A stretch of DNA of 64,000 nt from Streptomyces sp. 11x1 (GTDB taxonomy: Bacteria; Actinomycetota; Actinomycetes; Streptomycetales; Streptomycetaceae): positions 2,728,001 through 2,792,000 of the forward strand of contig NZ_CP122458.1 of the NCBI RefSeq assembly GCF_032598905.1. The letters are read 5' to 3'. The position numbers and the translations under genes were made by a program. Positions 52,069 to 62,120 of this stretch are shown one piece after another. How positions within the stretch are numbered: the first letter of the stretch is position 1; each line of letters starts with the position of its first letter. Under the pieces are notes generated by a model, which saw only the letters and a program-made list of their open reading frames with translations, ran no database searches and was not told the DNA's origin.

Positions 52069-53421
52069 CTACGGAGCGCTGCGTTCCGGCTGGGCGCCGC
52101 CCTTGGCCCCGGCGTCGGGCTCGGACCCGGCGTCGGGCTCGGACCCGGCCTGGGCCTCGGGGTCGTCCGTCGGGCGGTTCGTCGGGGGCAGCCGGTTCGC
52201 CTTCTCCTCCAGGAATCTGCGCAGTCGCCTGAGGAGGTTGCGGGAGCCGGATCTGCGGTGCCCGTGCACCCGGGGGTCGTCCGTGACGTCGTACCGCTTC
52301 ACGTACGCCCCGAGGAAGGCCTGCAGGGTGGCGATGGCGGGAATGGCGATGAGCGCGCCGACCGCCCCGAGGAGGGCGGTGCCCGCGATGACCGACCCGA
52401 AGGCGACGGCCGGGTGGATGTCCACGGTCTTGGCGGTCAGCTTGGGCTGCAGCACATAGTTCTCGAACTGCTGGTATATGACCACGAAGACGAGGACCCA
52501 CAGCGCGTACCACGGGTTGATCGTGAAGGCGATCAGCATCGGCAGCGCGCCCGCGAGATAGGTGCCGATGGTCGGGATGAACTGCGAGACCAGGCCGACC
52601 CAGACCGCGAGCGCGGGCGCGTAGGGCACGTCGAGGTACTCCAGCAGGACGTAGTGCGCCGCGCCGGAGATCAGCGCCATCAAGCCGCGTGAGTAGAGAT
52701 AGCCGCCGGTCTTGTCCACGGCTATCTCCCACGCGCGCAGCACCTCGGCCTGCTTCGCGGGCGGCAGCACGGAGCACAGCGCACGCCGCAGCCGTGGTCC
52801 GTCGGCGGCGAAGTAGAACGAGAACAGCGCGATCGTCAGCAGTTGGAAGAGACCGCCCAGGACCTGCGCCGAGACGTCGAGGACGCCCGTCGCGCTGTTC
52901 TGCACGTACTTCTGGAGCCAGTCGGAGCGCAGCAGCCCCTCCTGGATGTCGACCCGCTTGAGCTCGGTGTGGAAGGTGGTGTTGATCCAGCTGATGACGG
53001 AGTCGAGGTACGCCGGGAAGTCCTCGACCATCTTGATGATCTGGCCGGCCAGCATCGAGCCGAGCAGGGTGACGAACCCCGCGGCCCCGATCAGGGTGAT
53101 CAGGAAGACCAGGAAGGTGGCGAAGCCCCTGCGCAGCCCCTTCGAGGCCATCCAGCTCACGGCGGGCTCGATCGCGAGCGCCAGGAAGAACGCGATGAGG
53201 ATGTTGACCAGCAGTCCGATCAGCTGGTGGAACGCCCAACTGCCCAGTTGGAAGACGGCTACGAGGGAGAGCGCGAGCACCATCGCGCGCGGCAGCCAGC
53301 GCGGCATACGGCCGCTGGGCACGGCACCGGGACCCGGGTCGGCCGGCGTGCCGACGGGAGGTGTCGTACCTGGCGGAGGTGCCTGCTGCTGGGACCTCGC
53401 GGTCTCGTCTGTGGGAGCCAC
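52069..53421 (-). CDS. AI-2E family (PerM/UPF0118) membrane protein
   Basis: About 450 residues. A Gln/Pro-rich N-terminal tail, then eight hydrophobic segments in the AI-2E transporter layout, including [18 protein letters not shown], the Pro/Gly-rich [20 protein letters not shown] and [15 protein letters not shown]. The C-terminal cytoplasmic tail ends in a short repeat ([14 protein letters not shown]). The family contains TqsA-like exporters and sodium/proton antiporters; substrate unknown. GTG at 53421 chosen where the sequence becomes protein-like (APTDET); no strong ribosome site. Confidence 0.85.
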   Translation of the reverse strand: MAPTDETARSQQQAPPPGTTPPVGTPADPGPGAVPSGRMPRWLPRAMVLALSLVAVFQLGSWAFHQLIGLLVNILIAFFLALAIEPAVSWMASKGLRRGFATFLVFLITLIGAAGFVTLLGSMLAGQIIKMVEDFPAYLDSVISWINTTFHTELKRVDIQEGLLRSDWLQKYVQNSATGVLDVSAQVLGGLFQLLTIALFSFYFAADGPRLRRALCSVLPPAKQAEVLRAWEIAVDKTGGYLYSRGLMALISGAAHYVLLEYLDVPYAPALAVWVGLVSQFIPTIGTYLAGALPMLIAFTINPWYALWVLVFVVIYQQFENYVLQPKLTAKTVDIHPAVAFGSVIAGTALLGAVGALIAIPAIATLQAFLGAYVKRYDVTDDPRVHGHRRSGSRNLLRRLRRFLEEKANRLPPTNRPTDDPEAQAGSEPDAGSEPDAGAKGGAQPERSAP

Positions 53422-53515
53422 GCACCAAGTTTCGCCCACGCCACCGACAATCAGTCGCCGCCCCCTGATCCTCCGGTGCAACGACCGACGTCCGCGTGGT
53501 GAAGTCCCGGGCTTT

Positions 53516-53710
53516 TCAGCGGTTTTCGGCGGGAACGCCCATGGTCGCGCACACCACGCGCCACACCTCCTTGGCCTCCCAGCCCGCGTCCAGCGCCTCG
53601 TGGACCGTGCGTCCGCCGAGGTCGGACATCACATGATCGCGCGCGAAGGTGTCGGCGTACCCCGCACCGAAGTGCTCCGCCATCCGCTGCCAGAAGACCG
53701 TCAACCGCAT
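53516..53710 (-). CDS. DUF3046 small protein
   Basis: 64 residues, MRLTVFWQRMAEHFG start and LGGRTVHEALDAGWEAKEVWRVVCATMGVP, the DUF3046 pattern found next to recA in many actinobacteria. Function unknown; its position suggests some link with DNA repair or growth. ATG at 53710 chosen; the frame is open to 53866 but without conservation. Confidence 0.82.
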   Translation of the reverse strand: MRLTVFWQRMAEHFGAGYADTFARDHVMSDLGGRTVHEALDAGWEAKEVWRVVCATMGVPAENR

Positions 53711-53789
53711 GACTCCAGTATCCCGCCCCAGGGGGTGGGCCTGCCCGGGACGGCTTTCCGATACCGCTTTCCGCTCTACGGTCGGAACC

Positions 53790-54734
53790 ATGGCCGAAAC
53801 CGGAGCATCCCCACTCCCCTCGTCGTCCCCGGCGCACACCCCGCTGGCTCGCGCCGAGCAGTTCATCTGGCTGACCGCGCGCGTGCTGGAGCAGCGCCGC
53901 TTCGCCTACCACTTCCTGGAGGGGAGCGCCGACGCGGTGGAGACCGCGCTGGCCGCCTACCGCAACGCCGACGAGGGCTACGGGCACGCGCTCGAACCCG
54001 ATCTGCGCGGCCCCGTGAGCCAGCCGCTGCACACCGGGCACGCGCTGCGCGTCCTGGACTCGATCGGGCGCTGCGGCGGACAGCGGGTGGAGCGCGTGTG
54101 CCGCTATCTGACGTCGGTGTCGACGCCGGACGGCGCGCTCCCCGCGGTGCACCCCAGCCAGCGCGGCTATCCGGCGGCCCCGTTCGTGCCGATCGTCGAC
54201 GACCCGCCCAGTGATCTGCTGGCCACCGGGCCCGTGGTCGGCCTGCTGCACCGCAACCAGGTGTGGCACGCGTGGTTGTTCCGGGCCACCGACTTCTGCT
54301 GGCAGGCGGTCGAGTCCCTGGAGAAGTCGCACCCCTACGAGGTGCACGCCGCGGTGGCGTTCCTGGAATCGGTGCCGGACCGCCCGCGCGCGCGGGCCGC
54401 CGCCGACCGGCTCGGCCGCCTGGTCCGCGAGCACCGGCTCGCCGCGCTGGATCCGGAGCGGCCCGGCGACTTCCCGGTGTCGGCCGGTTACGCACCTGGC
54501 GAGCACCACTACCCGCACGACTTCGCGCCCACCCCGGAGTCCCTCGCGCGCGCGTGGTTCACCGACGAGGAGATGTCCCGTTCCCTCGACTTCCTGGCGA
54601 GCGAGCAGACGGACGACGGCGGCTGGCCGATCCGCTGGCGCCAGTGGGCACCGAGCACGGCCATGGAGAGCCGCCCGATCGTGACGATCGAGGCACTGCG
54701 TACGCTGCGCGCGTACGGACGTCCGATCGGCTGA
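53790..54734 (+). CDS. Prenyltransferase/terpene cyclase-like alpha-alpha barrel protein
   Basis: 314 residues with several repeats of the squalene cyclase/prenyltransferase type helical pairs: RNADEGYGHALEPD, RVCRYLTSVSTPDGALPA and SLDFLASEQTDDGGWPIRW (the last is a QW-like motif). No DxDD or DDxxD catalytic motif is evident, so it may be a non-catalytic or differently acting relative. ATG at 53790. Divergent from DUF3046. No terpene genes nearby. Function not assigned. Confidence 0.75.
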   Translation: MAETGASPLPSSSPAHTPLARAEQFIWLTARVLEQRRFAYHFLEGSADAVETALAAYRNADEGYGHALEPDLRGPVSQPLHTGHALRVLDSIGRCGGQRVERVCRYLTSVSTPDGALPAVHPSQRGYPAAPFVPIVDDPPSDLLATGPVVGLLHRNQVWHAWLFRATDFCWQAVESLEKSHPYEVHAAVAFLESVPDRPRARAAADRLGRLVREHRLAALDPERPGDFPVSAGYAPGEHHYPHDFAPTPESLARAWFTDEEMSRSLDFLASEQTDDGGWPIRWRQWAPSTAMESRPIVTIEALRTLRAYGRPIG

Positions 54735-54794
54735 GGCCCGCTGCCGCAGGGCCGCCCGGTGCGTCATGCGGTCGTACGACAGTCGTGGCGGGCG

Positions 54795-55103
54795 TCAGCC
54801 CGTGATCGCCCGCACCCCCGCCGTCACGAGCACGGCTGCGCCCACGACGATCAGGAAGGGCGCGCGCCAGAGGAGCGCCAGGGCGGTCGCGGCGAGCCCC
54901 GCGGCCCTCGCGTCCACCACCAGGTCGTGGCCGACGGCGAAGGTCTGCTGGGCCGTGAGTGCGGCGAGAAGGGCCACGGGCACCAGGGCGGCGAGGCGGC
55001 GCGCGGAGGGGCGTTCCAGGACGCCCTCGGGCACCATCAGGCCGATCAGCTTGACCGCGTAGCAGCCGACGGCGGTGGCGACGACCGCGGTCCAGACGTT
55101 CAC
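54795..55103 (-). CDS. azlD: AzlD-family branched-chain amino acid export subunit
   Basis: 102 residues, four hydrophobic segments; AzlD partner of AzlC. GTG start overlaps the azlC stop by 4 bp (GTGA), so translation is coupled. Together AzlCD-type pairs export branched-chain amino acids or analogues. Confidence 0.88.
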   Translation of the reverse strand: MNVWTAVVATAVGCYAVKLIGLMVPEGVLERPSARRLAALVPVALLAALTAQQTFAVGHDLVVDARAAGLAATALALLWRAPFLIVVGAAVLVTAGVRAITG

Positions 55104-55942
55104 CGGGCGTCCCCCTGCCTGTCACCGCGCAGGCCGTCCTCGCCCTGCGGGTCGGGCCCGCCGTCGTCCTGCCCGTCCTCCGGCCGACCGCCTCCCTTCC
55201 GGCGGGCCACCCGCGCACCGGCGGCCCCGCGTCGACGCCCCTCCGCCCAGAGCACGACCGGGGCTGCCGTCGCGGCGACCAGGACCGGGACTCCGGCCGG
55301 CAGGACTGGCAGCAGCCCAAGCCCCAGGACGACGGCGATGCCCGCGACGGCGCGCTCCCCGGCGGTCTTCAGCATCGGCGCGAGGAGGGCCAGGAATACG
55401 GCGGGTCCCGCCGCGTCTAGCCCCCAGGCGCCGGTGTCGCCGATGGCCTCGGCGCCGAGCGCGCCGAGCAGCGTGCTGAGGTTCCACAGCACGTACAGGG
55501 TGAGACCGGTGACGGTGAAGCCGATACGGCCGGCCCGGCGCGTGGGCTGGGCAAGGGCGACGGCCGTGGTCTCGTCGATGACCCACTGGGCCGCGAACGG
55601 CCGCACCGCGCGCGGGAGGGCGAGCATCTGGGACAGGCGCAGCCCGTAGAACGCGTTGCGCACGCCCAGGAAGAAGGCCCCGGCGGCAGCCGTGAAGGGG
55701 CTGCCCCCGGCCGCGAGCGCGCCCACCAGGGCGAACTGGGAGGCCCCGGTGAACACCAGGAGGCTCAGCGAGCAGGTCTGGATCAGGCTGAGCCCGCTGC
55801 CGGCCGAGGTCACCCCGAAGGCGAACCCGGACAGGCCGACGGCCACCCCGACTCCGAGCGAGTCCCGGACGACCGCTCCGTCGGACTTCGTACCGCCACC
55901 GTCGTCTTGTGTCTCGGCGAGACGTGTCTGTTCATTCACCAC
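55100..55942 (-). CDS. azlC: AzlC-family branched-chain amino acid permease
   Basis: 280 residues. Family core ALVGALAAGGSPFTAAAGAFFLGVRNAFYGLRLSQML, plus several other helices. The C-terminal ~50 residues are charged and Arg/Gly-rich, longer than usual. It lies 26 bp after an AraC-type regulator gene and overlaps azlD; the three form one leftward operon in which the regulator probably controls export. Confidence 0.9.
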   Translation of the reverse strand: MVNEQTRLAETQDDGGGTKSDGAVVRDSLGVGVAVGLSGFAFGVTSAGSGLSLIQTCSLSLLVFTGASQFALVGALAAGGSPFTAAAGAFFLGVRNAFYGLRLSQMLALPRAVRPFAAQWVIDETTAVALAQPTRRAGRIGFTVTGLTLYVLWNLSTLLGALGAEAIGDTGAWGLDAAGPAVFLALLAPMLKTAGERAVAGIAVVLGLGLLPVLPAGVPVLVAATAAPVVLWAEGRRRGAAGARVARRKGGGRPEDGQDDGGPDPQGEDGLRGDRQGDAR

Positions 55943-55968
55943 GCACCGGACGGTACGAGCCGTCGGCG

Positions 55969-56877
55969 CTATCGGTCTTGTACGTTCTTGCGCCCCCGAG
56001 CGCCGCCCGTGCCTCCTTGCGCGTCCTCCGCCCCCTCACGCCCGCCTCCGGGACCGCCCACGCGTTCGCGCTGGTAGGCCCCCGGAGGCACGCCGACGAT
56101 CCGGCTGAAGTGGCGGTTGAGGTGCGGCTGGTCCGTGAAGCCGACGGCGACGGCGGCATCGACCGGAGCCGTGCCCGCGTCGAGCAGGCTCCGCGCCCGC
56201 CGGACGCGGGCGTCGGTCAGCCAGGCGTGCGGCGGCATGCCGTAGGCCGCCCGAAAGGCGCGCAGCAACGCGAAGGGACTGGTGCCGAGGTCGGCGGCGA
56301 GCCGTTCCAGGGTCGGCGGGTCGACCATCCGCTCCGACAGCACGGCACGCGCGCGTGCCGCGACGGAGGCGCCTGCCGTGCGGACGGGGCGTCGGGGCAG
56401 CGGCCCGCCGTTCAGGCGCAGCAACCGCGTCACGGCGACCCGCAGCAGGGTGTCCGCGGCCAGCGCGTTGCCCTCGTCGACGGCCCGCAGCACCTGGTGG
56501 ACGAGACCGGCGGCGTACGGGTCGTCGAGCACCGGACTGACGAAACCGGGGGTGCCGCGGATCGTGGTGGTATCGGCGGCGATCGCGGCCACCACGTCCG
56601 CCGACGGGTAGACCACGCCGTACCGCCAGCCCTCGGGCACACCCGCGCGACCGGTGTGCGGGGTGTCCGGGTTGACGAGGGCCAGGCTGCCCGGACCCGC
56701 GTACCGGTCGGCGCCGCCGTGGTGGAACACGTCGACGCCGTCGGCGATGGCCGCGATCACGAAGCTCTCGTGGGTGTGCCGCACGAATTTCTTCTCGACG
56801 TAGGTCGCCCGCAGCAGGTCGACCCCGGGCAGTTCCGCGTACCGCCAGTGCCTCGCCTGTTCCACCCGACCTGCCAT
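55969..56877 (-). CDS. AraC-family transcriptional regulator of azlCD
   Basis: 302 residues: N-terminal cupin-like effector domain (HTHESFVIAAIADGVDVFHHGG, PGSLALVNPDTPHTGR) and a C-terminal AraC double helix-turn-helix (LERLAADLGTSPFALLRAFRAAYGMPPHAWL and AVGFTDQPHLNRHFSRIVGVPPGAYQ). First gene of the unit with azlC and azlD, which is a common arrangement. ATG 56877. The effector is probably an amino acid, but not deducible. Confidence 0.88.
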   Translation of the reverse strand: MAGRVEQARHWRYAELPGVDLLRATYVEKKFVRHTHESFVIAAIADGVDVFHHGGADRYAGPGSLALVNPDTPHTGRAGVPEGWRYGVVYPSADVVAAIAADTTTIRGTPGFVSPVLDDPYAAGLVHQVLRAVDEGNALAADTLLRVAVTRLLRLNGGPLPRRPVRTAGASVAARARAVLSERMVDPPTLERLAADLGTSPFALLRAFRAAYGMPPHAWLTDARVRRARSLLDAGTAPVDAAVAVGFTDQPHLNRHFSRIVGVPPGAYQRERVGGPGGGREGAEDAQGGTGGARGRKNVQDR

Positions 56878-56985
56878 ACCCCCATTCTGCGACCGGGCCG
56901 AACGACGAACCCCACGGGCCCCGGCCCTCGGCCCCTCCCCCGACCGCAGTCCTCCGCCCCGGTCCCCGCGTCCCCGCCCCCTCAC

Positions 56986-57024
56986 CCCGCCCCGCCCCGC
57001 CCCGCCCCGCCCCGCCCCGCCCCG
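56986..57024. repeat. Pentanucleotide tract (CCCGC)n, 7 full copies plus a partial
   Basis: Seven exact CCCGC units from 56986 to 57020, then CCCG to 57024. It lies between the divergent AraC-type gene and lhr, ending 25 bp before the lhr promoter's upstream element. Confidence 0.95.
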
Positions 57025-57048
57025 AACCATTTGCCCAGGTCCGAGCCG

Positions 57049-57071
57049 TTGTCAGTGGTCGGGTGCAGGAT
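57049..57071 (+). promoter_or_regulatory. RecA-NDp-type promoter of lhr
   Basis: TTGTCAGTGGT, 6 nt, CAGGAT. The upstream element matches the recA promoter at the first 10 bases, and the -10 keeps the AGG and final T of TAGGGT. The -10 ends 6 nt before the ATG at 57078, so a leaderless lhr mRNA is predicted. Confidence 0.78.
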
Positions 57072-57077
57072 GGGGGC

Positions 57078-60000
57078 ATGGTCAGCTCCGCAGATCGAGC
57101 CCTCGACGGCTTCTCACCCGCGACCCGCGGCTGGTTCACGGGGGCCTTCTCCGCGCCCACCGCGGCCCAGGCGGGGGCGTGGCGGGCGATCGGCGAGGGC
57201 TCGGACGTGCTGGTGGTCGCCCCGACCGGCTCCGGCAAGACGCTGGCCGCGTTCCTGGCCGCGCTGGACCAGCTGACGTCCAGCCCGCCCCCGGCCGACC
57301 CCCGGAAGCGCTGCCGGGTGCTGTACGTGTCACCGCTGAAGGCCCTCGCGGTGGACGTCGAGCGGAACCTGCGCAGTCCGCTGACCGGCATCCGTCAGGA
57401 GTCGGTGCGCCTGGGGCTGCCCGAGCCCGAGGTGAAGGTCGGCATCCGCTCCGGGGACACACCGGCCGCCGAGCGGCGGGCCCTGGCGACCCGTCCGCCG
57501 GACATCCTGATCACCACCCCCGAGTCGCTGTTCCTGATGCTGACGTCGGCCACGCGCGACGCCCTCACGGGCGTGGAGACCGTGATCCTGGACGAGGTGC
57601 ACGCCGTCGCGGGCACCAAACGCGGCGCCCACCTGGCCCTGTCCCTGGAGCGGCTCGACGAGCTGTTGCCCCGGCCGGCCCGTCGCATCGGGCTGTCGGC
57701 CACCGTGCGTCCCGTCGACGAGGTCGCGCGCTATCTCTCGCCGCGCCGCAGGGTGGAGATCGTCCAGCCGCCGTCCGGCAAGGAGTTCGACCTGTCGGTG
57801 GTCGTTCCGGTGGAGGACCTGGGCGAGCTGGGCGGCTCGCCGGTCGCGGATGCCAACGAGGGCGCGGAACGGCCGTCGATCTGGCCGCACGTGGAGGAGC
57901 GGATCGCCGACCTCGTCCAGGCCCACCGCTCCACGATCGTCTTCGCCAACTCCCGCCGCCTCGCGGAGCGGCTGTGCAACCGGCTCAACGAGATCGCGTA
58001 CGAGCGTGCCACCGGCGAACCGCTGGACGAGCACCACGCCCCGGCGGAGCTGATGGGCGGCTCGGGCGCGGCTCAGGGAGCGTCCCCGGTCCTCGCCCGC
58101 GCCCACCACGGCTCGGTCTCCAAGGAGCAGCGCGCCCTGGTCGAGGAGGATCTGAAAGCGGGTCGGCTGCCGGCCGTGGTCGCCACCTCCAGCCTCGAAC
58201 TGGGCATCGACATGGGCGCGGTGGATCTCGTCGTGCAGGTGGAGTCGCCCCCGTCGGTCGCCTCGGGCCTGCAGCGCGTGGGCCGCGCGGGACACCAGGT
58301 GGGCGCGGTCTCCACGGGTGTGGTCTTCCCCAAGTACCGAGGCGATCTGGTCCAGTCGGCCGTGGTCACCGAGCGGATGCGCAGCGGCTCCATCGAGTCC
58401 ATGAGGATCCCGGGCAACCCCCTGGACGTCCTGGCGCAGCAGGTCGTCGCCATGACCTCGATGGACACCTGGCAGTTCGACGACCTCCTCGCCACGGTCC
58501 GCCGCGCGGCCCCCTTCGCGTCGCTGCCCGAGTCCGCGTTCACCGCCGTCCTCGACATGCTCGCGGGCCGCTACCCGTCCGACGCCTTCGCCGAGTTGCG
58601 CCCGCGCGTGGTGTGGGACCGGGTCGCCGGCACGATCACGGGCCGCCCGGGAGCCCAGCGGCTCGCCGTCACCTCCGGGGGCACGATCCCGGACCGGGGC
58701 CTCTTCGGAGTCTTCCTCGCGGGCTCCGACCCCAAGAAGGGCGGCGGCCGGGTCGGTGAGCTGGACGAGGAGATGGTGTACGAGTCCCGGGTCGGGGACG
58801 TGTTCACCCTCGGCACCAGCTCCTGGCGCATCGAGGACATCACGCGGGACCGGGTGCTGGTCTCCCCAGCCCCGGGTGTCCCGGGCCGGCTGCCTTTCTG
58901 GAAGGGGGACCAGCTCGGCCGCCCGCTCGAACTGGGCCGCGCCGTCGGCGCGTTCCTGCGCGAGGTGGGCTCCCTGTCCGAGGAGGACGCCCGGCTGCGT
59001 CTGCTGACCGCGGGGTTGGACGCCTGGGCCGCGGACAACGTGCTCTCCTACCTGACCGAGCAGCGCGAGGCCTGCGGCCATGTGCCGGACGACCGCACCA
59101 TCGTCGTCGAACGCTTCCGCGACGAGCTGGGCGACTGGCGGGTCGTCGTCCACTCGCCCTTCGGCGCCCAGGTCCACGCCCCCTGGGCCCTCGCCCTCGG
59201 CGCCAAGCTCTCCGAGCGGTACGGCATGGACGCCCAGGTGATGCACGCCGACGACGGCATCGTGCTGCGTCTGCCCGACGCCGACCTGATGGGCCTGGAC
59301 CTGCTCGACATGGAGCCCATGAAGGCGGGCACACCCTTGAACACGGCGGCCGACGCCGAGCAGGCCCCGCTCGGCGCCGCGGACGTCGCCTTCGACAAGG
59401 GCGAGGTCGACCAGATCGTCACCGACCAGGTGGGCGGCTCGGCCCTGTTCGCCTCCCGCTTCCGCGAGTGCGCCGCCCGTGCGCTCCTGCTGCCCCGCCG
59501 CAATCCCGGCAAGCGCACGCCGTTGTGGCAGCAGCGCCAGCGCGCGGCCCAGCTGCTGCAGGTGGCCAGCGAGTTCGGTTCGTTCCCGATCGTCCTGGAG
59601 GCGGTCCGCGAATGCCTCCAGGACGTCTTCGACGTCCCCGGACTGACCGAGCTGATGGGCGACATCGAGTCCCGCAAGGTCCGCCTCGTCGAGGTCACCA
59701 CCCCGGAGCCCTCCCCCTTCGCCCGCTCCCTCCTCTTCGGCTACGTCGCCCAGTTCCTGTACGAGGGCGACTCCCCGCTCGCCGAGCGCCGCGCGGCCGC
59801 CCTGTCCCTGGACTCCCGGCTGCTCGCCGAGCTGTTGGGCCAGGCGGAGCTGCGGGAGCTGCTCGACGCCGAGGTGCTGACCGAGCTGGAGCGGGAGCTC
59901 CAGTGGCTCACCGAGGACCGCCGCGTCAAGGACGCCGAAGGCGTCGCGGACCTGCTCCGCCTCCTCGGCCCCCTCACGGACGCCGAGTTGGCCGAGCGGG

Positions 60001-61997
60001 GCGCCGAACCGCAGTGGGCACCGGAGCTCGCCGGGTCCCGCCGCGCCATCCGGGCCCGCGTCGCCGGCACCGACCACTGGGCGGCGATCGAGGACGCGGG
60101 CCGCCTGCGGGACGCGCTCGGCACCGCCCTGCCGGTCGGCGTGCCGGAGGCCTTCACCGAGCCGGTCAAGGACCCCCTCGGCGACCTGCTGGCCAGGTTC
60201 GCGCGCACCCACGGCCCGTTCACCTCGGCCATGGCCGCCGCCCGCTTCGGCCTCGGCGTGGCCGTCACGGACGGCGCCCTGCACCGCCTGGCGGCGAACG
60301 GCCGTGTCGTGCAGGGCGAGTTCCACCCGGCGGGCATCGGCCAGGAATGGTGCGACGCGGCCGTGCTGCGCCGGCTGCGGCGCCGCTCGCTGGCGGCCCT
60401 GCGCCATGAGCTGGAGCCGGTTCCGCCCGCCGCGCTCGCCCAGTTCCTGCCCCAGTGGCAGCACGTGGGCGGCGGCCACGGACTGCGCGGCGTCGACGGC
60501 CTGGTCCGCGCGATCGAACAGCTCCAGGGCGCCTCCGTGCCCGCCTCCGCCCTCGAGAAGCTGGTCCTGCCGTCCCGGGTGGCCAACTACAGCCCGGCGA
60601 TGCTCGACGAACTCACCGCGTCCGGAGAGATCGTCTGGGCCGGGGCCGGAGCCCTCCCCGGCAAGGACGGCTGGGTCTCGCTGTACGTGGCGGACGCGGC
60701 CCCGCTCCTCCTCCCACCGCCGCACCCCCTGGAGCTGACCGCTCTCCACGAGTCGGTCCTGAGCGCGCTCTCCGGCGGCTACGGCCTCTTCTTCCGCCAG
60801 ATCGCCGACCAGGTCCGCGCGACCACCCACCCCGACAGCACCGATCCCCAACTGGCCGACGCCGTCTGGGACCTGGCCTGGTCCGGCCGACTGACCAACG
60901 ACACCCTCACCCCCATGCGCTCCCTCCTCGGCTCGGGCCGCACGGCGGGTTCCACCGCCCACCGCGCCAAGCGCATGGTCCCCCGCGGTCGATACGGCTC
61001 GCTGACCGCCGCCGCGCGCCCCCAGTCCCGTACGGGCCCGCCCACGGTCGCCGGCCGGTGGTCCCTCCTCCCCGCCCACGAACCCGACCCCACCGTCCGC
61101 GCCCACGCATTGGCCCGCACCCTCCTCGACCGCCACGGCGTGGTGACCCGGGGAGCCGTGGGCGCCGAGGGCGTCGAGGGCGGCTTCTCCGCGGTCTACC
61201 GGGTCCTCTCCGTCTTCGAGGAGAGCGGCCAGGCCCGCCGTGGCTACGTCGTCGAGGGCCTGGGCGCCGCCCAGTTCGCGATGGACGGCGCCGTGGACCG
61301 CCTCCGCGCGGTGTCCAACGCCCGCGAACGCAACGAGCCCGTTCCGAGCCAGACCCCGTACCCCTTCGCCGACGACGCCCACCCCGCGACACAGCCCCGG
61401 GACCAGGCCCAGGACCCGTGGGACACCTTCTCCGACGCCTCCGGCACCCCCTTCCCCGCCGTTGGCGCCGACCTTCCCGACCTCGACCCCGGTCTCGACT
61501 CCCCGTACGCCCCGGACGGCATCCCCGACGGCCACCACACGTCCGCCCAAGCCGGCCCGTACGCCCGCACCGGCCGCCCCCCGCACCGCACCCGCCCCAC
61601 GCCTTCCCCGCGAGCCGTCGTCCTGGCCGCCGCCGACCCCGCGAACGCCTACGGGGCCGCCCTCCCGTGGCCCGACCCGCCCACCGAGGCCGGACACAAA
61701 CCGGGCCGCAAGGCGGGTTCCCTGGTCGTCCTGGTCGACGGCGAGCTGACCCTCTACATGGAGCGCGGCGGCAAGACCCTCCTGGCCTGGCCCGCCGATC
61801 CCGACGCCAGACCGCTCGACGACCCCCGGCTGCGCCCGGCCGCCGAGGCCCTCTCCGCGGCGGCCCGCGCGGGCTCCCTGGGCACGGTCACGGTGGAACG
61901 CGTGAACGGCACCTCCGCCCTCACCTCCCCCCACGGCCCCCTCCTGGAAGGAGCAGGCTTCATCGCGACCCCCCGCGGCCTGCGCATCCGCGCGTGA
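57078..61997 (+). CDS. lhr: Large helicase-related protein Lhr
   Basis: A 1639-residue superfamily 2 3'-5' DNA/RNA-DNA helicase. The core has Walker A APTGSGKT (49-56), the DEVH box (VILDEVHAV, about 170) and motif VI-like GLQRVGRAGHQ. It is followed by a winged helix and beta-barrel, then the ~700-residue Lhr C-terminal domain. A Pro-rich, poorly conserved linker lies at about residues 1430-1520. In mycobacteria Lhr is DNA-damage induced. ATG at 57078; the RecA-NDp-type promoter would start the mRNA here. Cytoplasmic. Followed by nei2, 123 bp downstream. Confidence 0.95.
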   Translation: MVSSADRALDGFSPATRGWFTGAFSAPTAAQAGAWRAIGEGSDVLVVAPTGSGKTLAAFLAALDQLTSSPPPADPRKRCRVLYVSPLKALAVDVERNLRSPLTGIRQESVRLGLPEPEVKVGIRSGDTPAAERRALATRPPDILITTPESLFLMLTSATRDALTGVETVILDEVHAVAGTKRGAHLALSLERLDELLPRPARRIGLSATVRPVDEVARYLSPRRRVEIVQPPSGKEFDLSVVVPVEDLGELGGSPVADANEGAERPSIWPHVEERIADLVQAHRSTIVFANSRRLAERLCNRLNEIAYERATGEPLDEHHAPAELMGGSGAAQGASPVLARAHHGSVSKEQRALVEEDLKAGRLPAVVATSSLELGIDMGAVDLVVQVESPPSVASGLQRVGRAGHQVGAVSTGVVFPKYRGDLVQSAVVTERMRSGSIESMRIPGNPLDVLAQQVVAMTSMDTWQFDDLLATVRRAAPFASLPESAFTAVLDMLAGRYPSDAFAELRPRVVWDRVAGTITGRPGAQRLAVTSGGTIPDRGLFGVFLAGSDPKKGGGRVGELDEEMVYESRVGDVFTLGTSSWRIEDITRDRVLVSPAPGVPGRLPFWKGDQLGRPLELGRAVGAFLREVGSLSEEDARLRLLTAGLDAWAADNVLSYLTEQREACGHVPDDRTIVVERFRDELGDWRVVVHSPFGAQVHAPWALALGAKLSERYGMDAQVMHADDGIVLRLPDADLMGLDLLDMEPMKAGTPLNTAADAEQAPLGAADVAFDKGEVDQIVTDQVGGSALFASRFRECAARALLLPRRNPGKRTPLWQQRQRAAQLLQVASEFGSFPIVLEAVRECLQDVFDVPGLTELMGDIESRKVRLVEVTTPEPSPFARSLLFGYVAQFLYEGDSPLAERRAAALSLDSRLLAELLGQAELRELLDAEVLTELERELQWLTEDRRVKDAEGVADLLRLLGPLTDAELAERGAEPQWAPELAGSRRAIRARVAGTDHWAAIEDAGRLRDALGTALPVGVPEAFTEPVKDPLGDLLARFARTHGPFTSAMAAARFGLGVAVTDGALHRLAANGRVVQGEFHPAGIGQEWCDAAVLRRLRRRSLAALRHELEPVPPAALAQFLPQWQHVGGGHGLRGVDGLVRAIEQLQGASVPASALEKLVLPSRVANYSPAMLDELTASGEIVWAGAGALPGKDGWVSLYVADAAPLLLPPPHPLELTALHESVLSALSGGYGLFFRQIADQVRATTHPDSTDPQLADAVWDLAWSGRLTNDTLTPMRSLLGSGRTAGSTAHRAKRMVPRGRYGSLTAAARPQSRTGPPTVAGRWSLLPAHEPDPTVRAHALARTLLDRHGVVTRGAVGAEGVEGGFSAVYRVLSVFEESGQARRGYVVEGLGAAQFAMDGAVDRLRAVSNARERNEPVPSQTPYPFADDAHPATQPRDQAQDPWDTFSDASGTPFPAVGADLPDLDPGLDSPYAPDGIPDGHHTSAQAGPYARTGRPPHRTRPTPSPRAVVLAAADPANAYGAALPWPDPPTEAGHKPGRKAGSLVVLVDGELTLYMERGGKTLLAWPADPDARPLDDPRLRPAAEALSAAARAGSLGTVTVERVNGTSALTSPHGPLLEGAGFIATPRGLRIRA

Positions 61998-62120
61998 ACC
62001 GCACGACCCCGCCCTCAGGGAGGCGGGACCGTCTCGCCACACGCGGCGGCATGCCCCACCGGACACCCGATCCCATCCGCCACCACGCACGCGATCCCAC
62101 CGACATGCCACCCTTGACCC

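Noticed and set aside
50657..53428. 923-codon version of recA
   Set aside because: The N-terminal 540 codons are antisense-like noise over the AI-2E gene and recA promoter; real start is ATG 51787.
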